From positions 51,210 to 115,209 of the forward strand of contig CAZJQP010000005.1 in the NCBI GenBank assembly GCA_964548225.1: a stretch of 64,000 bases of DNA, written 5' to 3'. The notes under the pieces are model-generated. The model saw only the letters and a list, made by a program, of their open reading frames with translations. It searched no databases and had not been told where the DNA came from. The DNA comes from CALMEH01 sp964548225. Lineage in GTDB: Bacteria > Acidobacteriota > Blastocatellia > Pyrinomonadales > Pyrinomonadaceae. Positions 24,989 through 32,595 of this stretch are shown here, piece after piece (the first letter of the stretch is position 1; every line of letters starts with the position of its first letter). The position numbers and the translations under genes are program-made.

Positions 24989-25735
24989 TTAATTTTTATA
25001 AAAAACTTTCTCCAAAAAAAGACCGGAAGGCGGTGCGGTAAATTTGGCAGGCGCATTTGAAGGAAATTTCAGAAGTCTTGCAAAACCGTCGTAAGATAAA
25101 TTGCCGCGCCCGACTTCAGCAAGCATTCCGACAATTCGGCGAACCATTTTCCATAAAAAATGGCTGGCTTTGACGCGAAATAAAATTAAATCATTCTGCG
25201 TGAAAATCTCTGACGATTCTATTTTGACGATGCTTGATGTTTTTTTCTCGCCGTCTTTTTCGCAAAAAGATGTGAAATCGTGTCGTCCGACAAGCATTTC
25301 GGCGGCAATTTGCATTGCGCGTGCGTCCAAGTTGTCTTTTATCCACCAAACCTGATTTTTCGCAAAAGCTGTGCGGCGCGTCGAAATTTGATAAAGATAT
25401 TGCCGCGCAATCGCGTCTTTGCGGGCGTGAAAATTTTCCGCCGCGTTTGAAACTTTGATAATGTTTATGTCGTGCGGCAAAAGATCGTTAAAACCGTGCT
25501 GAATCTGTCGCGGCGTGATATTCGCCGTCAGTTCGGGAACTTTCAGATGGGCGATTTGTGCGAGTGCGTGAACGCCTGCGTCGGTTCGTCCCGCACCGAA
25601 AATTTCGACTCTTGACGAAAAAAGTTGCCGCGCCACGTCCATCAATTCGCCCTGAATCGTCTTCGCATTATGCTGAATCTGCCAACCGCGATAGCGCGTT
25701 CCTTCGTATTCGATTTCTAGTTTCCAAGTGTGCAT
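24989..25735 (-). CDS. truA: tRNA pseudouridine(38-40) synthase TruA
   Basis: TruA modifies U38-U40 in the tRNA anticodon stem. The 248-residue protein has YEGTRYRGWQIQ at the N-terminus, the catalytic GAGRTDAGVHA with Asp52, FHARKDAIARQYLYQI, and HDFTSFCEKDG plus FLWKMVRRIVG in the C-terminal half. The length fits the family (about 245-270). It is 7 nt downstream of an unrecognised gene on the same strand and lies at the end of a five-gene minus-strand run. Confidence 0.96.
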   Translation of the reverse strand: MHTWKLEIEYEGTRYRGWQIQHNAKTIQGELMDVARQLFSSRVEIFGAGRTDAGVHALAQIAHLKVPELTANITPRQIQHGFNDLLPHDINIIKVSNAAENFHARKDAIARQYLYQISTRRTAFAKNQVWWIKDNLDARAMQIAAEMLVGRHDFTSFCEKDGEKKTSSIVKIESSEIFTQNDLILFRVKASHFLWKMVRRIVGMLAEVGRGNLSYDGFARLLKFPSNAPAKFTAPPSGLFLEKVFYKN

Positions 25736-25742
25736 GTTTAAC

Positions 25743-26465
25743 TTAAAAGGGATCTATTATATTTTGTGGATGATAATGATTGATAATTTGAGTAGAAGGC
25801 AATGTATTGTAAATCGGAAAACCAAAGTTTAAATTTTCTTTTTGGGGCGAATTATTCCTATTTTCACTGCAAATTTTTCTAATTAAACATTGTGCCAACT
25901 CTTTCTTTGTGCCTTCAGAAATTAATTCAATTGGAATGTTACAAATAAAAATTGTTGGTTGCCCAATATTCAATAAATGCTCTCTAAAAGACTTTCTTGT
26001 TTTAGATTCTATTGTTGCAAACACGCTCAAGATATATTCACTTCCATAGAGTAAATAATGTCCACATTCACTAATTAAAAATTTGTCATCAAGAACAAAA
26101 TAAACTCGATTTTCCCTTATATTTAGTTCATTACTCATCTCATCAATTGACTGAATTATGATTTTATTTTCCACTTCAGGAAATTTCTCAGAAAAAAACG
26201 ATTTAATCCATTTATTGGCATTCCTAAAACAAAGTGGAGTAATTCCTTTGTCGTAATATGAATCAACATTTATGGGGCAACAGCCGTGAAAACCGCGCAT
26301 ATATCTAAATTGGCTTAAGAAACTGTCAACAACTAATTTATCAAATTCAAAATAATTGCCATCTTCAATTTCTGAAATATGACCTCCAAGTAAAGTTTTA
26401 ATGTTAGGCATCCAAAACTCATAATTAAGATACTTAAAAACTTTCATACCATTTATCATTAACAC
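25743..26465 (-). CDS. Hypothetical protein of unknown function, AT-rich
   Basis: A 240-residue protein with no recognised motif. It contains FRYMRGFHGCCPINVDSYYDKG, suggestive of a compact structured core with two adjacent cysteines. A later LISECGHYLLYGSEYILS segment and a basic C-terminal third follow. There is no signal peptide or membrane segment. Its codon use is clearly more AT-rich and less regular than truA and the thioesterase on either side, so recent acquisition is possible. It abuts the thioesterase gene. Start choices are residues 1, 3 or 7. Confidence 0.6.
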   Translation of the reverse strand: MLMINGMKVFKYLNYEFWMPNIKTLLGGHISEIEDGNYFEFDKLVVDSFLSQFRYMRGFHGCCPINVDSYYDKGITPLCFRNANKWIKSFFSEKFPEVENKIIIQSIDEMSNELNIRENRVYFVLDDKFLISECGHYLLYGSEYILSVFATIESKTRKSFREHLLNIGQPTIFICNIPIELISEGTKKELAQCLIRKICSENRNNSPQKENLNFGFPIYNTLPSTQIINHYHPQNIIDPF

Positions 26466-26870
26466 TTATTTCCCGATTTTCACCTTTTCGCGGTATTGAT
26501 TAACAGCGACATAAACGACTTCGGCTTCGGTTACGCGGACGATTTGCCCGTGTGAGCCGAAGCGTTCGGCTTCGACGATGACTTTGATGGTGATTGAAGT
26601 GTTGCCGACTTTTGTTGTCGTCGCATAAAAACTAACCAAATCACCGACGAAAACGGGTTCGTGAAAAATAACCTCTTTCATCGCCACGGTTACAAATCTG
26701 TCGTGTCCGGTTTGGCGCACGGCTTCGACACCACCGGCAACGTCAATATAGCTCAAAATTATGCCGCCGAAAATTGTTCCGTGCGCGTTTGTGTCGCGTG
26801 GCATCATCGTCAAACGAATTGCGGCGTTTCGTAATTTTTCAGGTTGTTGGTTTTCTGTTTGTTCCGACAT
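26466..26870 (-). CDS. Acyl-CoA thioesterase, hotdog fold (YciA/BACH-like)
   Basis: A 134-residue hotdog-fold protein likely to hydrolyse acyl-CoA. The family pattern is visible: RLTMMPRDTNAHGTIFGGIILSYIDVAGG at residues 20-48, where the Asn-x-x-G-x-x-F-G-G motif contains the active-site Asp/Asn region, then VGDLVSFYATTTKVGNTSI. The length fits a single-hotdog subunit that would form a hexamer. The acyl-chain preference is unknown. It lies in a run of tightly spaced minus-strand genes (10 nt from the next upstream). Confidence 0.9.
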   Translation of the reverse strand: MSEQTENQQPEKLRNAAIRLTMMPRDTNAHGTIFGGIILSYIDVAGGVEAVRQTGHDRFVTVAMKEVIFHEPVFVGDLVSFYATTTKVGNTSITIKVIVEAERFGSHGQIVRVTEAEVVYVAVNQYREKVKIGK

Positions 26871-26879
26871 TTTATTGGT

Positions 26880-27209
26880 TTATTGACTAACTTCGTGGTC
26901 AATCACGATTTCTTTATTTTCTAAATCTTGCGCGTCATATTGCGCTCTGCTCATTTTCAAAATGCTGTAAAATGTTTCTTCCGCGCCTTTGCCGAAAGTC
27001 CTATCGAAACTTCCATTGCCTTGATATTCAATCAGACGATGAAATTTTTCGCTTTTAGCTTCTTCAAAATCAAAGGTTTCCGAGTTTCCGCCGCCGCCCA
27101 TCGGATGATTGAAATAGTAATCTACGGTAAATTTTCGATTTTCAAAATCAATCTTTAATTCAATGCAATTTTCAAAATTTCTTTTTCCTGTTTTCCACAA
27201 CCATTTCAT
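26880..27209 (-). CDS. Small hypothetical protein
   Basis: A 109-residue soluble protein with no family I recognise. It is rich in aromatic and acidic residues. Features include FTVDYYFNHPMGGGGNSETFDFEEAKSEKF, with a GGGG turn, and a central FGKGAEETFYSILKM segment. It starts directly after the stop of the upstream hydrolase gene (27210) and lies 9 nt before the thioesterase gene, so it is probably cotranscribed with both. Function is unknown. Confidence 0.65.
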   Translation of the reverse strand: MKWLWKTGKRNFENCIELKIDFENRKFTVDYYFNHPMGGGGNSETFDFEEAKSEKFHRLIEYQGNGSFDRTFGKGAEETFYSILKMSRAQYDAQDLENKEIVIDHEVSQ

Positions 27210-27845
27210 TTATTTTTTCTCGATTTGCGATTGCGTCCAATTTTTCACGGCTTCGCGCAGTTCGTTTAAATGATTGTCGAAAAAATGTCCGCAATTTTCA
27301 AAATAAACCAATTCGGCGGTTGGAATTTTATCAGCTAAATTTTTCACGTTTTCGAGTGCGCCGAACTCGTCGCGGTCGCCGTGAATGAAAAGAATCGGTT
27401 TGCGAAGATTCTCCAAATAATCGAAATCATTGTATTTATCAACCGGTGTTCCGATGCTGATTAGACGAACAACGCGGTCGTCATTTATCGCAACTTCGCT
27501 TCCCATTCTTGAGCCAAACGAAAATCCTGCCAGCGTAATTTCCAAATTTGGATAATTTTCCGTGAGATAATCCAAACAATCGCGCACGTCCTGCACTTCC
27601 GCTTTGCCGTTGTGTTCACCGTCGGACGCGCCAACGCCGCGAAAATTAAACCGCAAAGTAATCAAACCCGCATCAACAAGCCCGGCGGCGGCGCGAAAAA
27701 CGACTTTGTTGTGCATCGTTCCGCCGCCCAATGGATGCGGATGACACACGAGCGCAACGCCTTTTGCTTCGCCTTGCGGCTCTTTCAAAATCGCTTCAAG
27801 TTGCCCGACGAGAGCGGGAATAAACAGATTGCCTTTAGGATACAT
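27210..27845 (-). CDS. Alpha/beta hydrolase (dienelactone-hydrolase-like)
   Basis: A hydrolase of 211 residues from the ATG at 27845. It shows ALVCHPHPLGGGTMHNKVV near the N-terminus, a pattern typical of the small alpha/beta hydrolases that carry HPHP. FNFRGVGASDG, the nucleophile elbow AGFSFGS, FIHGDRDEFG for the acid and NCGHFFDNH for the catalytic His follow. Fourteen extra residues upstream in the same frame are poorly conserved-looking. It is the first gene of a tight minus-strand run ending in truA. The gap upstream holds a 21-nt repeat array. Confidence 0.87.
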   Translation of the reverse strand: MYPKGNLFIPALVGQLEAILKEPQGEAKGVALVCHPHPLGGGTMHNKVVFRAAAGLVDAGLITLRFNFRGVGASDGEHNGKAEVQDVRDCLDYLTENYPNLEITLAGFSFGSRMGSEVAINDDRVVRLISIGTPVDKYNDFDYLENLRKPILFIHGDRDEFGALENVKNLADKIPTAELVYFENCGHFFDNHLNELREAVKNWTQSQIEKK

Positions 27846-27911
27846 AATCAAATTTTTGATTTTAAATTTTAGATTTTCGATTAGCAAATGCGCTTGTCCG
27901 ATAGCTGAATT

Positions 27912-28100
27912 TTATTGTTCGACGAGGCTGAATATTCTATCGAAGATTTCAAATATTCGGCAGAAAAATCAGATTTGTCGAGCGAAGATTTCAAATATTC
28001 TATCGAAGAAAGTGTTTCTTCGATAGAATATTTGCTTTCGGCGAGCGACTATTTTGATTTGGCGGCAGACAATTTGCGTTCTTCGACCGAAGATTTTCAA
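27912..28100. repeat. Nine-unit degenerate tandem repeat, period exactly 21 nt
   Basis: Nine consecutive 21-nt units share a core like TATTCNATCGAAGATTTCAAA with drift. One frame stays open throughout and would give a heptapeptide series (YSIEDFK, YSAEKSD, LSSEDFK, YSIEESV and so on). The array fills most of the 339-bp gap between divergent genes. The only start in that frame is a TTG with no ribosome binding site, so I treat it as a non-coding repeat. It has the same period as the array at 45364-45657 but a different sequence. Confidence 0.75.
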
Positions 28101-28184
28101 ATTTTGCCCTTCTTTATTAGAAGTCTTGCGCGATTTCGTGTTATTTTTTCTTATTCGACTTAACTTTCCGAATAGTTAATAAAA

Positions 28185-30005
28185 ATGGAAGAATTACAAA
28201 CGGAAACGCCTGTTATCACGGAAGAAAAGCAACCTCCGCAGGCGGCAAAACAGACTTGGACACAGTGGTTCGGCACGGAAGAAGCCGTGCGTTGGGTTTA
28301 TCTCATCTTCGGCTTTTTCGCAATTTTTATGTTGATGACACTGCTTCAGTTTTCGACAAATGCGGTTTGCTGCGGCGATTGGGACGGTTATTATCACATC
28401 CGTTGGAGCGCGGAACTTTGGAACAGTTTTAAAGCGGGACATTGGCTTCCCGAATTCAAATGGCTGCCGCTAACTGTTTTGAATCCAAAAGATTACGCCG
28501 ATCATCATTTTCTTTTCCACGTTTTGCAGATTCCTTTTTTGTGGTTTTTCAATGAAGTGATGGCAGCAAAACTTGCGGCGGTTTTTTATGGAAGTCTGGC
28601 GATTTTTTCGATTTATTGGCTTCTCTTTAAATACAAAGTTGATTATCTTCTGCTGTGGTTTTTTGCGATTTTGACGTGCGCCAATCCTTTTTATTATCGA
28701 ATGAATATGGCGAAAGCTCCGCCGCTCACGATTATTTTCTCGGTTCTCGGAATTTATCTGCTTTTCGAGCGAAAATACGTTTGGCTTTTGCCAGTAATGT
28801 TTGCGTTTGTATGGACTTACAGCCTTTTTCCGCTTCTCTGGATTGCGGCGTTTATTTGGACTTTGATTATTCTTTGGAACGAACAAAGATTTGAATGGCG
28901 ACCGCTGACATACACAACGGGCGGAATGATTTTAGGCAATTTAATCAATCCGTATTTTCCGCAAAATCTCGGATTGTTTTGGGAACATTTTGTTACGAAA
29001 ATCAAAATCGGTTCTGATTTTGCTGTTCCCGTCGGCGGCGAATGGTATCCGTATTCGGGGCAACAACTTTTGACGCATTTTCCGATTGCGATGTTGGCGA
29101 TGCTTGCCGGTTATATTTTGTTTCGTCCACATCTGAAAAAACTTCCTGAAAAAGCGACCTTCTTTTTATGCTTTGTAACAATTTTGCTGATGTCGCAATT
29201 TCGTTCGATACGTTTTGCCGAATATTTTCCGCCTTTTGCGATTCTTTTTGCCGCGTTTGCGTGGCAAGCGTTTCTTGTAACCGACAAGCCGGAATTACCC
29301 GATGAATTTAAACGCGACATCGAACCGCTTTTGGATAAAGATAAACAAACCGCAAAAACTGATTATTTAGGAATTGCTAAACAAGTTGCTGTTTGGTTTA
29401 TCGGGATCGTGTTGGTTGTGATGATGTATTACAATTTTCGGGGCATTAAAATCGGCAGTATCGAGCAAGAAGGAATGATCACTTCGATTAAAAATAACGA
29501 AGATGATTCGCGCTACAAAGCCGCGACCGATTGGATGAAAGCTAACATTCCCGAAGGCGAACGAATTTTTAACTGCAACTGGGACGATTTTCCGAAATTG
29601 TTTTTCTTTAACACAAAGCACTCTTACGTTTATGGTCTTGACCCGAATTATTTATATTCGGAAAATCCCGATCTTTACAAACTTCTTGGCGACATAACCG
29701 CCGGTAAAACCGAAGATGCCGCGCCCGTCATCCGCGAAAAATTCGGTTCGAGATTTATTTTTGCCGATGCTCGTGAAAACGAAGATATGTTCGCCAAATT
29801 GCTCGAAAGCGGTTGGGTTGAAATGGCTTATGAAGATTCGGAAGCGAAAATTTTGAAAATCCGCGACGAAAAAGGCGAACCGCCAAAGGAATCAACTGAA
29901 GCACCGGAAACAGACGATGAAAAGAAAATTCTCGACGAGATGGAAAAAAATAATACGGTGAATTTGAACGTATTAGATGAGGAATTGGAAGAAGATGCAA
30001 AATGA
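28185..30005 (+). CDS. Multi-pass GT-C-like membrane protein (possible STT3/PMT-type glycosyltransferase)
   Basis: A 606-residue polytopic membrane protein with about ten hydrophobic helices between residues 40 and 430 and a soluble C-terminal domain. The first outer loop has CCGDWDGYYHIRWSAELW, and ADHHFLFHVLQ follows about 40 residues later. The DxD and DHH placement recalls oligosaccharyltransferase STT3/PglB and related GT-C enzymes. The C-terminal region has WMKANIPEGERIFNCNWDDF, like dolichol-linked-sugar-transferase soluble domains. Transfer of a lipid-linked sugar is a reasonable inference, not proven. It overlaps the start of the next, lipoprotein gene. Confidence 0.7.
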   Translation: MEELQTETPVITEEKQPPQAAKQTWTQWFGTEEAVRWVYLIFGFFAIFMLMTLLQFSTNAVCCGDWDGYYHIRWSAELWNSFKAGHWLPEFKWLPLTVLNPKDYADHHFLFHVLQIPFLWFFNEVMAAKLAAVFYGSLAIFSIYWLLFKYKVDYLLLWFFAILTCANPFYYRMNMAKAPPLTIIFSVLGIYLLFERKYVWLLPVMFAFVWTYSLFPLLWIAAFIWTLIILWNEQRFEWRPLTYTTGGMILGNLINPYFPQNLGLFWEHFVTKIKIGSDFAVPVGGEWYPYSGQQLLTHFPIAMLAMLAGYILFRPHLKKLPEKATFFLCFVTILLMSQFRSIRFAEYFPPFAILFAAFAWQAFLVTDKPELPDEFKRDIEPLLDKDKQTAKTDYLGIAKQVAVWFIGIVLVVMMYYNFRGIKIGSIEQEGMITSIKNNEDDSRYKAATDWMKANIPEGERIFNCNWDDFPKLFFFNTKHSYVYGLDPNYLYSENPDLYKLLGDITAGKTEDAAPVIREKFGSRFIFADARENEDMFAKLLESGWVEMAYEDSEAKILKIRDEKGEPPKESTEAPETDDEKKILDEMEKNNTVNLNVLDEELEEDAK

Positions 30006-30489
30006 ATTTTATGACAACACGAAGATGCGACGGAGCAACAGCGGGAAACTCGCCTTGTCGCATCGTCGTTTTGTCATATCGTTCTTGTTTTTATCCGTTT
30101 TCATATTTTGTTCCGCCTGCGGCAGAATTACGTTTTCGCCCGAAAACACAAATTCCGAGCCTGTTGAAACGGCAGAAAAATTGACAGATTTACAGCGTGA
30201 AATCCGCGATATGCAAACCGCGGATTTTAAGTTTATTTACGTTATCAAACGCAAAGACGGCGGGGAATTCGACAAAGCCGACCGCGACTTTCTCCGTGAA
30301 AACCGCACGCCTGAAATCAATCGTTTTAGCGCGACCGACGATAAAAAAGCCTTTGTCGTTGGCTCAAATTATCCTTTTTTACCTGAGCATTGGAAAAATT
30401 TGCAGAAGCGTTTTGCGATTGAAGATTATTCAAAACCTTTGGAAGTAGTAACCGTTGAAATGAATTCGAATAAAGAAGTAAATAAATGA
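29995..30489 (+). CDS. Hypothetical lipoprotein
   Basis: A 164-residue protein from the ATG at 29995, overlapping the previous gene by 11 nt. After a basic N-terminus a hydrophobic segment ends in a lipobox (FIFCSAC), followed by a Pro/Asn/Thr-rich linker, so it should be a lipoprotein. The remaining domain has TADFKFIYVIKRKDGGEFDKADRDFLRENRT and a C-terminal beta strand. I do not recognise a family. Its coupling to the GT-C-like gene suggests a shared envelope role. Confidence 0.65.
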   Translation: MQNEFYDNTKMRRSNSGKLALSHRRFVISFLFLSVFIFCSACGRITFSPENTNSEPVETAEKLTDLQREIRDMQTADFKFIYVIKRKDGGEFDKADRDFLRENRTPEINRFSATDDKKAFVVGSNYPFLPEHWKNLQKRFAIEDYSKPLEVVTVEMNSNKEVNK

Positions 30490-30505
30490 CATAGGAGAAA
30501 TAAAA

Positions 30506-31690
30506 GTGGCAGAAAAAGAAATCCGCGAACGAAAACCAACCGCCCGAAGAATTTTTCTCGACCAGTCAACGCCTTCGAGTTGGGCTGTCGTGCGAATTGT
30601 TTTTATAGCTTTTATCGTCTGGAACGGTGCGGATTTCGTTCGGGCAAAATTTTCTTCGCTGACGAGTCTTTTGTTTATGCTGGTGCTTTCGATTTTCTTT
30701 GCGTATTTGATTGATCCGCTCGTAAAAATCATCCGCCAGCCGTTCAAAGAACGTCAACTCGAAAAAGTTATGCCGCGACCTTTGGCGATTCTTATTGCAT
30801 ATGCGTTGGTTTTCACGATTCTCGGCGTAGCAATTTCGAATCTCGCGCCGAAAGCTGCCACTCAAGCCCGAGAATTTGCCGAGAATTTGCCGAATTATGC
30901 TTCAAATTTTCAAGAACGACTGAATGAGTTTAATAAACGCTTTGAGAATTTTCAGATACCTGAGAATGTCCAAAAGCAAATAAACGAAAAAATAACCGCG
31001 AAAATCGGTGAACTCGGAACGGCAATCACGGAATTTCTCGGTTCATTGGCATTCAGCATCGGAACTTACCTGCCGTGGCTTTTTTTAATTCCTATTTTGT
31101 CATTTTTCTTTTTGAAAGACGTAAATATGTTTCGCCTTTCAATTTTGCGAATTTTTCCTTCGGGGCGTTGGCGGGCGCGGGCGGAAGCAGTTTTGCAAGA
31201 CGTAAATTTCACACTCGCCGCATACACGCGGGCGCAGCTTATTTCCTGCATTTTAATCGGTTTAGTGTGTATGCTCGGATTTTATCTGATCGGAATGAAA
31301 TACACGATCTTACTCGGCATTATGGCAGGGGTTTTAGAGTTTATTCCGCTTATCGGTCCACTCGTTTTAGCAATTACGGCAACGCTTATTGCGCTGTTTT
31401 CAGATGATCCTTGGAAAGCTCTTTATGTGATTATTTTTCTCGTTGTTTTACGGATTATTCACGACTATGTTACCTACCCGCGTATTATTCGCGGCGGGAT
31501 TCATCTGCATCCTTTGGCAATTATTCTATCGGTTCTTGCAGGAGAACAAATCGCCGGAATCGCCGGTGTTTTTCTCTCAATTCCGATTGTTGCGCTCCTT
31601 ACCGTTTTCTACAAACACATTCTTGAACACACCGGAAAACGCGGTCTCTTTGCCGGATTCTTGGAAGAAGGGGAGAAAGCGAGAAAGTGA
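30506..31690 (+). CDS. AI-2E/PerM-family transporter
   Basis: A 394-residue integral membrane protein of the AI-2 exporter (PerM/YhhQ-like) superfamily. Two N-terminal helices are followed by the long amphipathic region with NLPNYASNFQERLNEF, then PWLFLIPILSFFFLKD. The C-terminal block has GVLEFIPLIGPLVLAI and HPLAIILSVLAGEQIAGIAGVFLSIPIVALL, both diagnostic of the family. Members export autoinducer-2 or act as ion/proton antiporters, and the substrate here is unknown. The start is GTG at 30506 with GGAG upstream. The 3' end is part of a long inverted repeat that continues downstream. Confidence 0.88.
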   Translation: MAEKEIRERKPTARRIFLDQSTPSSWAVVRIVFIAFIVWNGADFVRAKFSSLTSLLFMLVLSIFFAYLIDPLVKIIRQPFKERQLEKVMPRPLAILIAYALVFTILGVAISNLAPKAATQAREFAENLPNYASNFQERLNEFNKRFENFQIPENVQKQINEKITAKIGELGTAITEFLGSLAFSIGTYLPWLFLIPILSFFFLKDVNMFRLSILRIFPSGRWRARAEAVLQDVNFTLAAYTRAQLISCILIGLVCMLGFYLIGMKYTILLGIMAGVLEFIPLIGPLVLAITATLIALFSDDPWKALYVIIFLVVLRIIHDYVTYPRIIRGGIHLHPLAIILSVLAGEQIAGIAGVFLSIPIVALLTVFYKHILEHTGKRGLFAGFLEEGEKARK

Positions 31691-31777
31691 GAAGGGGAGA
31701 AATTTTTGTTGATAAACTTGAAAGTAAAAATAACACTCAAGTTTATTAACAAAAAAAAATCTCCCCTTCTCACTTTC
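31683..31777. terminator. Very long bidirectional palindromic terminator
   Basis: The left arm 31683-31721 and the right arm 31737-31777 pair with only small bulges: GAAAGTGAGAAGGGGAGA with its exact complement at 31760-31777, and ATAAACTTGA with TCAAGTTTAT. An A/T tract lies between the paired blocks. The left arm starts inside the last codons of the transporter gene, and the whole lies between two convergent genes. The purine-rich arm has a period near 8 (GGGGAGAA, AGCGAGAA, AGTGAGAA). Confidence 0.75.
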
Positions 31778-31795
31778 CCGCTTTCTGTCTCTTCC

Positions 31796-32515
31796 TCAGA
31801 TGGCTTCTGCACCGGCGGCGCGGTTGTAATCGTAATAAAGAGCGTTAAAATCGCGTAAGGCTCGATTTAGAATTAACGGAATTTGCGGAATGTCGTTTGA
31901 ATTGATGATTAAATTCAAATTTCTGAGAAAAGCGTCGTGTGCGTTCATCGTCGCGCCTGTTTCTTCGACGGAAACGAAAAACAGACGGCGGCGTTCTGAT
32001 GCGGGCATCGAATTAACTTTTTGTTGCAAAATTGCCGTTCCTCCGAATTCTGAGGCAAAATCAGGCGAGAAAAGCAAAATTTCCGTTTTGCCTTCGCGCA
32101 AGCGTTCATTTGCCTGCGCCGGAGTTTGTGCGAGATAAACTTTGTAACCGGATTCGACCAAAGTTTTGGCTAAAATATCACGCTTTGCGCCCATACAAAG
32201 CAACACCCGGCGTGGTTTTTCGCTTTTTTCATCGTCCGCATCCATAACCGTGTTTTCGGTTTTCAAAGCTGAAAGCAGGGAACGAAGCGCATTATTTATC
32301 TGAAATTCATTTTCCTTAGCCGAAAAATCTTGTGTGTTTTCTTGCACCGCAGGCGCGGCGGCGTTTTCTTTTAATTGCTGAACGGTTGATTTCGCGCCCG
32401 GCGAAACGCGAATTAAATTTTGACAGCGCGGACACCGAACAGTAAAATTCCCGCTTGGAATTTTCGATTCATCAAGTTGCAGAGAAACAGAGCAATTATC
32501 ACAGCGTATTATCAT
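31796..32515 (-). CDS. MJ0042-type zinc-ribbon protein with receiver-like domain
   Basis: A 239-residue protein. The N-terminus has a zinc ribbon (CDNC, then CPRCQ about 22 residues later), of the kind named MJ0042 or zinc_ribbon_5. After a Gln/Ala-rich linker, the C-terminal half RRVLLCMGAKRDILAKTLVESGYKVYLAQTPAQANERL looks like the start of a response-regulator receiver, but it lacks the usual phospho-acceptor Asp pattern. It may be a degenerate signalling module. Its start is 80 nt downstream of the pilT stop, and the gap is filled by a heptamer repeat. Confidence 0.7.
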   Translation of the reverse strand: MIIRCDNCSVSLQLDESKIPSGNFTVRCPRCQNLIRVSPGAKSTVQQLKENAAAPAVQENTQDFSAKENEFQINNALRSLLSALKTENTVMDADDEKSEKPRRVLLCMGAKRDILAKTLVESGYKVYLAQTPAQANERLREGKTEILLFSPDFASEFGGTAILQQKVNSMPASERRRLFFVSVEETGATMNAHDAFLRNLNLIINSNDIPQIPLILNRALRDFNALYYDYNRAAGAEAI

Positions 32516-32517
32516 AA

Positions 32518-32590
32518 TTTTGGTTTTTGGTTTTTAGTTTTTGGTCTTTGGTCTTTGGTTTTTGCGAAAAACCAAGCCCAAAAACCAAAA
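32518..32590. repeat. GGTTTTT/GGTCTTT heptamer palindrome
   Basis: Heptamer units GGTTTTT, GGTTTTT, AGTTTTT, GGTCTTT, GGTCTTT, GGTTTTT are followed by a complementary segment. TTTTGGTTTTTGG (32518-32530) pairs with 32578-32590, and an inner hairpin pairs TTGGTTTTT (32555-32563) with AAAAACCAA (32567-32575). The repeat occupies the whole gap between pilT and the zinc-ribbon gene. A near-identical element sits at 42716-42787. Confidence 0.85.
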
Positions 32591-32595
32591 GCTGA

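Noticed and set aside
27915..28163. Plus-strand ORF of 82 codons over the 27.9 kb repeat array
   Set aside because: TTG start without a ribosome binding site. The open frame follows from the 21-nt period. Coding is possible but not supported.
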